This document shows, piece by piece, positions 42,690-53,054 of a DNA stretch of 64,000 nucleotides. Source of the stretch: Shinisaurus crocodilurus (Eukaryota; Chordata; Lepidosauria; Squamata; Shinisauridae). Made by a program: the position numbers and the translations under genes. The stretch covers positions 226,888,467 through 226,952,466 of the forward strand of contig CM037880.1 of assembly GCA_021292165.1 (NCBI GenBank). Reading direction: 5' to 3'. The stretch's first letter is position 1. Every line of letters begins with the position of its first letter. The notes under the pieces are model-generated. The model did not search any database. It had not been told where the DNA came from and worked only from the letters and a program-made list of their open reading frames with translations.

Positions 42690-43850
42690 AGGTGGGCGCC
42701 TGGGTCAGCAAGCATGAAGGCAGGAAGCCCCCTCCCCAGCTGCCCCGCCAGGCCCTTGGACATCTCCCCCACCCCCCATTCTGGGCTATGCCTGCCCAGC
42801 CCCCTCCCCTCCCCCTCTGCCCCAGCGCTTCCTTCTTGAGGTCGGCAGGCAGGGAGGCCGCCGCGCTCTCTCGCGCGCAAGCCCGGCCAGTGGGCCGGCA
42901 CTGCCTCCCCCCCCCCGCCCCGCCCCGCCTTGCCCGGGAATCTCCCATCAAAGCCCCTACCCGGCTAATTCCTTCTCCCTTCGCAGCCCGACTAATCAGG
43001 CTTAGGCAGGGAGCGCGCAGCCTTATCTGGGGCGGGCAGGCCGTGGGGGGAGCCAGCCGGGGCGGGCTGATACCAAAGGCAATCATGATGCTAGGAGTGG
43101 AGCCAAGGCCGCGGGTCCCCGCGCCGCCCCCAGCCAGCCCCAACCTCCGAGGAAGCACAGCCCTCGCCTGGCACCTGCTCTCCGAGGGCTCCCGCTCGAG
43201 CCCCCCGCGTGCAAGACGGATCCGCCCTTTTGCCCCCTCCGCTGTGCTCGGTCGCCGAGGGCGCGCGTGTGCGTGGGAAAGCGCGGAGGAAGGGGACGGG
43301 CTCCCCCGGCCCATCAAAGGAGCCTGGGCCCCGCTGCGCTCCCGGGAGCCCGCAGCCCAGAAGTGCGCCGTGCCTGGGTGCCTGGCGCGGCGCTGCTGCC
43401 CCAAAGATCGCCGCCGCCGCCGCCGCTTGCGCGCTTGGAGCGGCCTCCGTGGCCGTCGTCCGGGGTGGCGCGCTGGCTGGCGGCTGCTGGCGAGAGTCCT
43501 GCCGCCTCTCCCGGCATCCGCTCCCCCGCGCCGCGCTCCCCGCTCCCACGATGGCCTCTTCTGCGGGCACTTGGGCTAACTAACGAGGGCCTTTTCATGC
43601 CAGGAGCAGGTGGGGGAGCGGCAGCTATTCCGGGGAAAGCGCTTCTGTGGGCCAGTCGGTGGTGGTGGTGGAGGGGGAGCGGCCTCAGTCTCGCCCCGCT
43701 CTTGCCTGCAGCGCCGCGCCAGGCTCTCCGCCCCCGCCCCCCGAGGCGTCCGCGAAGTGTTGCATTTCCCAGTTTTTGGCCCATTCTCCCGCCAGCACAA
43801 ATGGGGCCGGGGAAGGCACCACGGGGTGAATGAGGAAGTGTATTGACTGT
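42690..43850. promoter_or_regulatory. CpG island, candidate host-gene promoter
   Basis: About 1.1 kb of very GC-rich, CpG-dense DNA with GGGCGGG Sp1-like boxes (e.g. 43,030 and 43,060) and a (CCG)n run near 43,410. Contrast with the CpG-poor surroundings. Long open frames on both strands are a by-product of high GC and show no domain. A CpG island this size usually marks a gene start. Direction is not proven; the donor at 43,909 favours plus. Confidence 0.6.
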
Positions 43851-43868
43851 AGTCCAGAGGGCAGAAAT

Positions 43869-43914
43869 GGATGGAATGGATATTTCAGTCCAAATAGGGC
43901 CGCCACGGTGAGTT
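43869..43914 (+). other. Candidate first coding exon end with splice donor
   Basis: Just downstream of the island, 'gaaATGGatgg' could start a short coding stretch (MDGMDISVQIGPP) that runs into a strong donor, CCACG|GTGAGT, at 43,909/43,910 or adjacent. I do not recognise the protein start, and the ATG is preceded by other ATGs and stops, so the exon may be purely 5' UTR or not an exon at all. Confidence 0.25.
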
Positions 43915-44719
43915 GCGGTTAAAACCTGCAGCTGTGTAAAAACTTATTTAAACTAACAAACAAACAAAAAACAAATGTAAAACAAATTGAAAGCTTTAAA
44001 AACAATTTAATATATATATTTTAAAACTATTTAACCCCCCCCCCCCTTTTAAAACAGCACCAATAGCAGACACTGAGAGCAGGAGCGAATCTTAAAAACA
44101 GAGTGAGAAGCTAAGAGATCTAGGGCGCAGTCCTAGGCATGTTTAGACAGAAACAAGTCCTACAGCTCCCAGCATCCTCCAGCCAGCAACGCCCTCACAC
44201 CCTTCTCTAGACCAAACATTCCAAGCACGATCCTAGAAGATTCATTTGTGACTAATTCTCACTGACAGCAAGGAGAAGAGACCCAGTCACGACTCACAGA
44301 AGTCCTGTGGAATTTAGTGGGATTTAAATTGTGACCATTTTTTTTTTTTTTTTTTTTGCTGGATTGTGGGACTGCGAGGTTCCTTCAGACTGGCCTCATC
44401 TAGACCCTTTGTGGTTGTCTTAGCTCTTTTGCATCTTTTGTTTTCTCTTGGGTCTTTTGTATGCCTCCAGACCAATTCTGGATTTTGCTCACATGCGTGT
44501 TTTCGGGGAGGGGTGGGGGTGGGGTGCCAAGCACTCTGTGGAGCAAGGGAGCTAGTGAAGAGGGCACACATGCATGCATGCCCATAAACACACAACAAAG
44601 GACAAATGTGCTCTGTGTTCTCCCTCCCTCTGTGGCAGTCTCCACCTCTGGAAGCTCAGGCACTCTGTCTGGCTAGGTCAGGTCTACAGCAAAAAGGAGG
44701 GAAGAGACACCGCAGAAGG
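43915..44719. other. Unclassified stretch with fold-back fragment
   Basis: About 44,120-44,195 carries one arm of the fold-back family at 39,320 ('gcgcagtcctaggcatgttt', 'ctacagctcccagca'). Poly-T at 44,338-44,358. Otherwise nothing. Confidence 0.4.
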
Positions 44720-44884
44720 CAGGGCCGGTGCTACCATTAGGCCAACTAGGCAGCCGCCTAGGGCGCAGGGCTAAAGGGGGCGCCAGAAATGCCTTGAAAA
44801 CAAAATACAGCGCTCTTAAGTGGGAAGGGGGGCGCTAAATATCTGATCTTGCCTAGGGCACCAAACTGCCTTGCACCGGTCCTG
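44720..44884. mobile_element. 165-bp hAT-type MITE
   Basis: Ends CAGGGCCGGTGCTACC and GCACCGGTCCTG, with inner 'gcagccgcctagggcgc'. Flanking 8-mers do not match, so the target duplication is lost or the ends are slightly off. The same family, inverted and with a large insert, is at 53,063. Confidence 0.75.
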
Positions 44885-45159
44885 GGTATCTTATTGGGCC
44901 CAACTTGGCATCTTGAATGCCAGTCTGTGGCTTCCACAAAGCCTCACGAAAAGCCCGCTTTCTGTCTGTTTTCTACTGCTAAAGCAGCCTGTGTGCTTCA
45001 CCTAAGATGGAGACATTTCTGAGCAACAGCTGGATTTTATATTTTCAAAACTGGTGTGTGTGTGTGTGTGTGAAACTTTTCTGCCTTTTTTGCTCCCAGC
45101 AGCTCCTGGTGAAAGCTGAGGCCACCACACCACCTGCCAGGGCCGTATCTGAATGTCTG
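44885..45159. other. Unclassified stretch
   Basis: A (GT)10 run at 45,053-45,072; otherwise nothing recognised. Confidence 0.35.
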
Positions 45160-45360
45160 TGGGCCCTTCCTCCCGCATTCCATCTCAAGATTGTGATCCT
45201 GCAGCATCAAGTCAGCCTTGTGGGTGGGGTTTCTTTCCCCCTCCCTACTTTTTGGAACAACACCTTGCCTGATGAAGAGATCTGGAGATCTCGAAAGCTT
45301 GCACAGTTTTAGTGACCTTTTGATTGGCCTAATAAATGTATTTCACTAACATGGATTTTG
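45160..45360 (+). repeat. Unnamed amniote repeat with hammerhead-like hairpin
   Basis: The end 'cctgatgaagagatctggag' to 'tcgaaagcttgcacag' and 'cctaataaatgtatttcact' belongs to a widespread type of vertebrate retroposon tail. CTGATGA (45,269-45,275), a six-pair hairpin GAGATC/GATCTC with a TGGA loop (45,277-45,292) and GAAA (45,293-45,296) have the order of a hammerhead ribozyme core. Penelope-like origin is possible but unproven. Confidence 0.4.
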
Positions 45361-46080
45361 GATTTCTTTTCTTACATAGCCTGACCCTGGTTGTGCCCAA
45401 GAGTGCCGCTGACCGGGCAGGCCGGCGCTGGGCTGGGGGGCAGGCTGGCCGGCCGGCCGTCTGTGTTGCACGGGCAATTACGACTGGGGGATAGGCAGGG
45501 CTGGGTATCACAGCTGACAGTGGCCAAGGGCCCCCCAGGGAAATGAGGGTGACGGGTCCGTAAGGGCCCAGGGCTAATTAAAGGTGGGGAGGCGCATGTG
45601 GGAAGAGGGCTAGCTGGCGCTGAGGCCTGATAGGGAATCGACACGCACATCTGCTCCACGCCAGCTCTGCACAGGGCGATAAATCACAGCAGTGCCCCCC
45701 CTCCCCGTTCCCCTGCACCCAGCCTGGCCTGGAGCAGCCCCCTCCCTCCCGCTCATCCGCCCATCCTGCCTGCCAAAGGGGCACATGTGTTTGGAAATCC
45801 TTTGCCATTAAGGGAGAGGGAATTGGCAGGGGAGACGGGTTTAGAGAACATTAACCAGGCCGCCACATGCGCCTTTCAGTTGATTATCCTCCAATTAGTC
45901 CTCCAGCCGGGGCTGCCCGCTGCCAACTCCACGGTCCTGCAACGCCGCAGGAACATGACCCATCCCGAGCCCCTGCACAAGGTGCCCTGCCGGCCTGGGC
46001 GAAGAACCCAACCGGGGCAGGTGGCAGCCTTGCAGGGCCCAGATGAAACCTTGGCACGTCGCACAAGCCAAGCCTGAATG
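45361..46080. promoter_or_regulatory. Possible conserved non-coding region
   Basis: No repeat recognised in about 45,380-45,960. It contains many homeobox-type words (CAATTA, CTAATTAAAGG, CCAATTAGTCC, CATTAACC), a GATAAATCAC and a CAGCTG. Such a cluster 2-3 kb downstream of a CpG island would fit an intronic enhancer. No conservation data are available to me. Confidence 0.3.
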
Positions 46081-46450
46081 GTGGACCTCCAGCGGAGGAT
46101 TCTCTGGGTGTGTTTCTGTATGTGCCAACTGTATGTGCCTGTGTGTGTGTGCGTGCATGTGTGTGTGTGTTGCCTGTATGTAAATGTGCATGCCTGTGTG
46201 CCTGTGCATGAATGCACAACTGTGCAAGTGAATGCAAGCAACTGCTTATATAGATATGGGAGCAGAAGCTCCCATGTTCTTCATGCAATCGTTGTATGCA
46301 CATGGGCATTCACTGGCTTATGTATGTCTAATGTTTTATGTTTCTAGATAGTTACTCCCCAAACACTGGAGCTCTCCCTATCTGGAGGTCCTCCAAAGTC
46401 AAAGTATTTTATTATATTATCATATAATATTATATTATCTCTCTCTATAT
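46081..46450. other. GT-rich and unclassified stretch
   Basis: Interrupted TGTGTG/TGCATG repeats at about 46,110-46,220 give false His/Thr-rich frames on the minus strand. Nothing else recognised. Confidence 0.4.
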
Positions 46451-46692
46451 GAGAGCCAGTGTGGCATAGTGGTGAGAGTGTTGGACTGGGACTCGGGAGA
46501 TCTGGGTTCTAGTCCCCGCTCGGCCATGAAACTCACTGGGTGACATTGGGCCAGTCACTGCCTCTCAGCCTAATCTACCTCACAGGGTTGTTGTGAGGAT
46601 AAAATGGAGAGGAGGAGGGGGATTATGTAAGCTGCCTTGGGATCCTTGCAGGAAAAAAGGCGGGGTATAAATATAATAAATATAATAAATAA
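46451..46692 (+). repeat. tRNA-derived Sauria-like SINE
   Basis: Full copy: 'gagagccagtgtggcatagt', 'gggttctagtccccgctcgg', 'acattgggccagtcactg', 'ctgccttgggatccttgcag', then an AT tail. The head keeps tRNA-like A and B boxes. Confidence 0.82.
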
Positions 46693-46763
46693 ATAAATAA
46701 ATAAATAAATAATATAATATAATATAATATAATATAATATTATATTATATTATATTATATTAG
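46693..46763. repeat. (AATAT)n array forming a near-perfect AT palindrome
   Basis: AAT/AATAT units change abruptly to their complement TATAT/TATTA units at about 46,740, making an almost perfect inverted repeat of about 45 bp with only A and T. Confidence 0.85.
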
Positions 46764-47279
46764 AACCAGGATCTGGCTGGCTGTTGAGTAGCCACAGAAA
46801 CACTCTACTGGCATGTTTCTAATCTGAAAATTTTAGGTTTCCAGTTAGGCATTTTTGAAATGGTAGCTGTCATGAGCTTCAGGGATAATGTGGAATAAAG
46901 TGGATAAAGATGTGAGACTTTGGGCTGATTTTTTCCTATGTGGAGTGTCACTTGCGTGTGGGAAAAGAGCAGGCCCACATGTGTCCACAGTACCATGTGA
47001 CAAACCCACACGGACCTATTTCACCACATAATGTCACCTGTTATGTTGATCGTGCGTGGAGCTTCTTTTCAGATATCCAGGGTGTTTCTGAGGGTACAAT
47101 GACATTCTGCCCTCAGAAAAGCGGTTGCCGGGCCATCACAAATATCTGCAGGCCACGAGGGAGGTGATCCCTCTCTGGAAACGTCTCCAAATGGCAACTG
47201 CCCAGCCTTCCTGCAACGGTCTCCATGGTCTCCACCTAGCAGAGTTCAAGTGGCCGGTTTCCCTGCCTTCGGGAACAGT
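46764..47279. other. Unclassified stretch
   Basis: Nothing recognised. Confidence 0.35.
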
Positions 47280-47991
47280 GCTGCAGACAGGGATGTTGAA
47301 GAGTCCTTGGTCTCGAGTCACGAGTCGAGTCACGAGTCTTTGGACCCGAGTCTTGAGTCCGAGTCCAAGTCCTTGGTCCAAAATGGTGACTCACGAGTCC
47401 CGAGTCCCGAGTCACTCCCAAAGCTGACTCCACGAGTCCCTATTAAAATCAATGGGGTTCTTCCCCAACAAAATAAGGCTACTTCAGATGTGTGGCTTAA
47501 ATAAATTCTAGGCACAAGTGTGCCTTTTTATCTCAAAACTCTGCCACTGATTTTGACAAGAACAGACCAGGCAGACAAACCCAAAATAACCAGGCAGGCA
47601 GAGGAGGCGGGGAACCCCAAAGCAGGCAGGCAGAGGCATTTGTCTTGGACAATTCAAACTGTGGAACTGGTTAAGAAGAGACCAGGCAGGCAGAGGAGGC
47701 TGGGAACCCCAAACAGGCAGGCAGAGGCAGCCAAACCCAAAATGTCTGAAAGGTTGCATTAGGAAAATGATTTTAAAAAATAAACTTGGTTTGTTACTGC
47801 AACTGGGTCCAGGCAGCACCTGCAGGTGGCATCAAGCAGGGATGTTGACGAGTCCTTGGTCTCGAGTCCCGAGTCGAGTCTCCAGTCCCATTAAAAATAT
47901 TGGGACTCGAGTCCGAGTCGAGTCAGAGGGGGGACTCAGTCCGACTCACGAGTCGAGTCCTCGAGTCCGAGTCCCCATCCCTGGCTGCAGA
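47280..47991. mobile_element. 696-bp hAT element with GACTCG-repeat ends, inverted copy
   Basis: The element spans 47,288-47,983. TSD GCTGCAGA is at 47,280-47,287 and 47,984-47,991. Ends CAGGGATG/CATCCCTG. An inner CAGGGATG at 47,837 mirrors the inner end of the copy at 8,211, so both copies share a three-terminus layout. The middle has the same 'ggttccc' / 'gcaggcagag' repeats as 8,545-8,715 in reverse complement. Confidence 0.93.
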
Positions 47992-48204
47992 CCCCATGGC
48001 CCGGGACCCCCAAACGACCAGCCGGATAGTGGAAGGTGGCGTGGGCAGAAGCACAAGGGCCCGGCGAACAGGACATGTCAGGGCAGCCTCCTCTTTTCCT
48101 AACGTAGCTCGTAGTCCCAAAGTGGCTGGCTGGCCACGCACGTGGCCTTGGTCGGTGCTTATTCGCAAGTAGCATCCGGGCAGCAGAAGCAACCTCCGTG
48201 TTAA
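47992..48204. other. Unclassified stretch
   Basis: Nothing recognised. Confidence 0.3.
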
Positions 48205-48505
48205 TCCTAGAGTCATGATGGTGCTATGATTTAAGTGACTTTAAAATGCAAAACTGCACATGCTCAGAGGATTAATTTGTGTGGGGTCACAGTTGGCAAA
48301 TTGTTTTCTCTCACACTCATCTGGAATGTAGAAGCTGTTGTAAAGTATGGAATGAGGCGTGGCGGTGGCGTGGCGAAGAAGAGACACGTCAGTTTGTGTT
48401 GTGTGCTTCACAACAGGAATAATCCACGTGGCCATCTAAAGGGGGGCGGAGGGGTAAGACCATTAAGTCCAAGGTCCAAAATCACCTAGCTGCCCCACTG
48501 CTCGG
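48205..48505 (+). repeat. Unclassified old repeat, uninterrupted copy
   Basis: Same repeat as 23,455-23,608 plus 25,567-25,690 but without the LTR. Shared phrases: 'agtcatgatggtgctatgat', 'tctggaatgtagaagctg', 'acgtggccatctaaa', 'ccattaagtccaaggtcc' and 'cacctagctgccccactg'. Confidence 0.6.
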
Positions 48506-49744
48506 GAACTCCTCGATCTCCAGCCTGACTCCCCACCTGCAGCTGAAGAAGCGTGCGCGTGCGCTTCTCTCCACGCATGGTGCGCACGCAACCCAGAGCC
48601 ATCACAGTCAGGCTGGTGCTGGGTTCCAAGAGAGGAAAGGTTCAGAAAGACCTCCCCCTTGCCTCAGCCCAGCCGGCCAAGTGAGGAGGGCTGCCTGCCG
48701 GTGAGCTCACCCCCCACCTCGGAGCGTGTGCCTCGTGCAAGTCCAGCTGCCTGGCGTCTGCCTAACGGTGCCCTCTCCTCCTCCTTTGCCATGCAGCTGC
48801 CGGCATGTGGCTGGAAAGAGCCCAGGGAAGGTCATGGCTTGGCATCTGCAGCTGCCTGTGGAGCCCAAAAGGAGGCCCAGCTGGGCTCTGGCTCCTGCAG
48901 AGAGAGGACGCGACTCCTGGGGGCGGTGGGGGCACAGCAGCTCTGATCAAAAACCGGAAGGGCTTTGGTGGTATGGGCAGGACGCATCCGCATTTCAGCG
49001 TGAAGCCTGCCTGGTGGCCCTTTCCACAGCAAATCCAAGAACACAACAATGGTGCTCCCCCAGCCCCGCCCACACTAAAGCTCCAGCGTTTTCTCCGAGC
49101 ACATCTCTGGGGAGGATGTGAAGTTGCAGCTCTAAAAGGCCAATGCCATTTTAGATTGCTTCCAGGGTTTAATCTCCTAACGGACTCAAAGGGACTGAAC
49201 CCAGGAATTGGTTTTCAGTTCCAGGGCTCAGCTTTGGAATGCACAAGGTTGCCCCTAAGCACGCGCAGTGTGCATTGGCCACCTAAGGAGCCACAGCTAT
49301 GGGCGGCCTTGCACCGTGCTTCACTTTACAGCCTTCGTTGTGCTCTGTTTCATGGCCATCCTGGATTATTGCTCCCATTTTGCAGGAGGAGGAGGAGGAG
49401 AAGCCGAGGCCAAAAGAGAATGATTTGCCCACTGCCAGAGCTGGCACTCTTCGAGCTCAGCACCCACACGTCTGGCGTTGTGGCAAAGGACTCCCTGGTC
49501 AGCATTTGGTTTCCCGACAGGCTGAAGTTCAACATCTCTTGCTCATTCTTCTTTTTCTTTCTTTTTCTAATGAACTCACCGCAGAGGGTTGTATCGCAAG
49601 GAGTTCAGTTTCTCAGACTCGGGACCGATCTGCCCTCTTCATTAGGATTGACCCGAATGTCCAAGGAGCTGAAGTGGTTGCTGGATGGGAGAGGTCTGCC
49701 CCAAGGCCCTTTGGAATGTGACAGAGGGAGATGATGGGATCCCC
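48506..49744. other. Unclassified stretch
   Basis: A plus-strand frame of about 300 codons (48,805-49,734) has no recognisable domain and a biased composition; it is unlikely to be real. No repeat recognised. Confidence 0.35.
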
Positions 49745-49794
49745 AGTGGAAGGCTGGGGGTGATGGGAGCTGTAGTCCAAGTGTCCAACACTTC
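49745..49794. mobile_element. Small DNA transposon fragment
   Basis: 'gatgggagctgtagtccaa' is the arm typical of the half-palindromic MITEs seen at 9,590 and 52,560. Confidence 0.45.
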
Positions 49795-50189
49795 TGAAAG
49801 AACTGGGCATGTTTAGCCTTCAGAAGAGGAGACTGAGGGGAGATATGATCGCACTCTTCCAGTATTTGAAGGGATGTCACACAGAGGAGGGCAAAGATCT
49901 CTTCTCGTTCATCCCAGTTTGCAGGACACAGAATAATGGGCTCAAGTTACAGGAACCTAGATTCCACCTAAACATCAGGAAAAATTTCCTGACTGTCAGA
50001 GCAATAAGACAATGGAATCAACTACCTAGGGAGGTGGTGGGCTCTCCCAGTCTGGAGGCATTCAAGGTGCGGCTGGACAGACATCTGTCAGAGATGCTTT
50101 GACCTGGATTCCTGCATTGAGCAGGGGGTTGGACTCGATGGCCTTGTAGGCCCCTTCCAACTCTACTTTTCTATGATTCTATGATTCTA
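49795..50189 (+). mobile_element. CR1 LINE (subfamily a) 3' end
   Basis: Begins in [20 protein letters not shown] and is open to [10 protein letters not shown], stop at 50,100-50,102. The 3' UTR ends 'ctatgattctatgattct'. Nearly identical to 35,300-35,697, so young. Confidence 0.92.
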
Positions 50190-51433
50190 ACCAGGTTGGT
50201 GAAGGCTGCGTCTGACCAGTGCCTTCAGCAGCTCCTCAGAGAGTCTCTCTCCTCTTGGCAGATCCCCACTCTGAATGTTCTCCAACAAGTCCACATTCTT
50301 GAACTCCAGCATCCAGAGTGAAACTCCATATTCCTACGGTGATCTCATCAGAATCAAGTGATAGGGATCTGAGGAAGAACAGGGGGAACACTGAAGATCA
50401 GACAAGAGCCAATGTAAGACCACAGTAAAACTTACTCTAGTTTTAAGTAGACAAGTGAGCCGTCCAATTAAAGCACAGGACACATGCATTTGCAGAAAAC
50501 CCTTGTTTTTTTTAAAATCAGATTAACTCAGCTAAAGAAAGAAAAACCAGAAGCAAACACAGGCTGCAGTCTTTGAAACCTCCATAGGTATTGGATGCAA
50601 CAAGTGCTCTGGCTTCAGCATTTTGAAACTAGCTCAGCTGCTGCTGTCTTACGGAACATTCATAAGCATTCCAACTGCTCAGAAGTTTAAATAAAAGCTG
50701 ACAGCACACAAGGTCTGGAGGCAGGTTGAGATGTGCTGTTAGTGGGAAGGGGCTCCGCCAAAAAGGGAGTAGGCAATGCTATCAAACTGTTGGTTAGCAA
50801 GTAGAGGGTGTGCATGGATGAGAGCATGAATTTGTGCATATGTTTCATATGAGTCCTGTGGGTGGAACAGCAGTGCATGTCTGCAGCAGTGAAGGAAGAC
50901 CGGACACAGAGCGTGCATCTTGCGGAAGACTTAAGGAGCTTTGCAAAGTGCTGAAGCTCCCCCCCCCCGCCGCCCCCCAATACTCAAATGCTTTCCCATC
51001 TAGTTTCTGTTATAACATTGGCATTCTTTTATGTGTTGCCTGCTACTGCTGCTGTTGCTTTAAAACATTAGAATCCTTAATTCTGCAAGGTGCGTTAGGA
51101 GGAGGACCAACAGGCAGAAAGCTGGGAATAGACAGAAGCAAACAAACACATATTATTCATATCGTGCCTTCAGTGTGCTTGACTGGTGCTTTACCGAGTG
51201 CAAGAGGAGAGGTCCCTGCCCTGAGGAGCTTCCATCTACCAAGGGGAAATAACAGAAAGAGGGGGCCCCAGGGGGATAAACAGGGAAGCAGCTGCTTCAG
51301 TCAGGAAGTTGACTCCTTCCTGGTTCCATAGCCCGGCTGGAGAACGTGTGTACTTCCATTCTGACCCATAACTGCAGCCCTGGAACGCTGATGATGCCGG
51401 GCTGTCCGTCTGCCAAGCTGCTCTCCATTCTCC
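50190..51433. other. Unclassified stretch
   Basis: No gene or named repeat recognised. Confidence 0.35.
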
Positions 51434-51475
51434 TCTTAGACCAGTGTTCTCCAACCTTGGGTCCCCAGATGTTTT
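51434..51475. mobile_element. Palindromic hAT MITE, left end only
   Basis: CAGTGTTCTCCAACCTTGGG starts at 51,442 after TCTTAGAC; the element is lost after about 34 bp. Confidence 0.75.
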
Positions 51476-52004
51476 GCTGCCCCTTCTTTGATGCATGTTC
51501 CCTCCATATTGCATGGCTTGGCACATGAACAGTGTGCTCTTTGGTGCCACATCATTTTGCTCTGCAGGCACCTTTCTGCAGTCAGCCTGCGGTCTGTGCG
51601 TGCTCCTTGTTGTGGTAAAGGCAGACTGGGGGTGGGGGTGGGGGTGTGGGTGGGGGAGGAAGGCTGGTGAGTGGCCAGCTCTGTTCTTCCCTTTCAGAAA
51701 GGATTAGGCTGACCTCTCCTCCTCGTAAAAAAAAAATAAAAATGTCCCAGTTATATATGTTTGGACTGGTTCAACTGCACAAGCCACCCAACTGGTTGCC
51801 TGCAGCCACCACATCTGTAAGAAGCACACCCATGGAACTGTTGCTCCAAAGGCTCTGCAACAATGCTGGTGGTACTGGTGGGGCTCTGGCACTCCTCTTG
51901 GGTCATGCAGTTCAGCCTGGGGGGGGGGAGATTCCTGGGCTGGCCCTGGGTGTTCGTGGGCATGGCTGTGGGTCTTTTGTTTTCTGTTGTTCCCCGCCTC
52001 GATC
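51476..52004. other. Unclassified stretch
   Basis: GGGTGGGGGTG runs at 51,629-51,660; otherwise nothing. Confidence 0.35.
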
Positions 52005-52030
52005 TAGATGGAGAGGCGGGTAATAAATAA

Positions 52031-52106
<76 letters not shown>
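52005..52106 (+). repeat. LINE-type 3' stub with (ATT)n
   Basis: 'gatggagaggcgggtaataa' precedes a 72-bp pure ATT run. The 'gagaggcgggtaataaataa' pattern is typical of a LINE or SINE 3' terminus. The ATT run gives false poly-Leu and poly-Asn frames. Confidence 0.7.
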
Positions 52107-53054
52107 CATACTCCAGGCCTGAGCACGGGCACTAGAAACAGGTTCTGGGTAACCGGTAACCGGGGAGACCCAGCTGGGCTTGCCTGCAGAGTGAAGGATA
52201 TCAAAGGCCAGGGGAATCCTGGCGTCGGCCGCTCCCCGTGTCTGTAACGATCCCAGCCGAGAGGCCCAGATGGTGCCATCTCCCTGCGCAGCCTGCTGGA
52301 ACAGCCCCCAATGGATCTTGGAGGCTCTCATCAAAATGCTAATGTGGGAGAATCCCCCCCCCACCACCACCCCAGCACCTCCTCCTCCAAACCTCTGATC
52401 TACTGGGCTGCCCCCCCCCCCCCGTGGGGCAGCCGTCTCTCCTCTCTTGCCCTCTTGCTATGCCCGCACCTAAACTTGGCCCTGCGAAGCAGCCATTGTG
52501 GGGAGGGCGGTTTCTTTAGAGCAGCCGTCCCCAACCGGTGCCTGCCCCAATGTGCTAGACTACAACTCCCATCATCCCCGGCCGCCATGGCCCTGCAGCA
52601 CCATAACGTGGCAGGTGGCTAAAGGGAAATCAGCAACGCAACAGGAAACAGGAGATGAGGGATTCGCCCCTCATTCCTGGGAGGTGTCTGCGTGGCTTCC
52701 AGAAGGCAAAGCAAAGCCTTCTGGGGGTCCCGCCAGCAAGAGCGGCTTTGCATGGAAGCTGAGAGAGGCGGGGGGAATAGAATCCAGGGCTAGAATCCAC
52801 TCCAGAGAGCAGCACATGACCGCAGGAGCAAATTAGCAATGTGGAGACACAACCCAGCTAATTTCAGAACTGAGATCATCAAACCAAACTATTTTCTAAA
52901 AATGAAATGAAATTAAAACCAGAAAATAACTCAATTTGTTACAAACTCAATTATGAATTCAATTTGGTGTCCCCCCCCCCCTCCATGATGAGCCTTTAAC
53001 CCCCATTACCTGTTCGCTGTGATGGCTCCAGTGGTTGTGGTGCTGTCAGAGAGG
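52107..53054. other. Mostly unclassified stretch
   Basis: A MITE fragment at about 52,520-52,600 ('cagccgtccccaacc', 'agactacaactcccatcatc'). Otherwise nothing recognised; poly-C at 52,411-52,423 and 52,971-52,982. Confidence 0.4.

Noticed and set aside
42682..43833. Long open frames (up to 295 codons) on both strands of the CpG island
   Set aside because: High GC removes stop codons in all frames. The products are Pro/Ala/Arg/Gly-rich with no domain, and both strands are open at once.
44400..44663. Minus-strand frame starting MPELPEVET, like bacterial formamidopyrimidine-DNA glycosylase
   Set aside because: Only the first nine residues match that signature. The rest shows no glycosylase sequence, and the context is vertebrate intergenic DNA. 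Treated as coincidence.
45876..46309. His/Thr-rich minus-strand frames
   Set aside because: Translations of interrupted GT/GCAT repeats; no conserved motif.
48805..49734. 309-codon plus-strand frame
   Set aside because: No domain, overlapped by other frames on both strands, and it contains a low-complexity run; no splice or promoter context.
52004..52279. Poly-Asn / poly-Leu frames
   Set aside because: Translations of the (ATT)n microsatellite.
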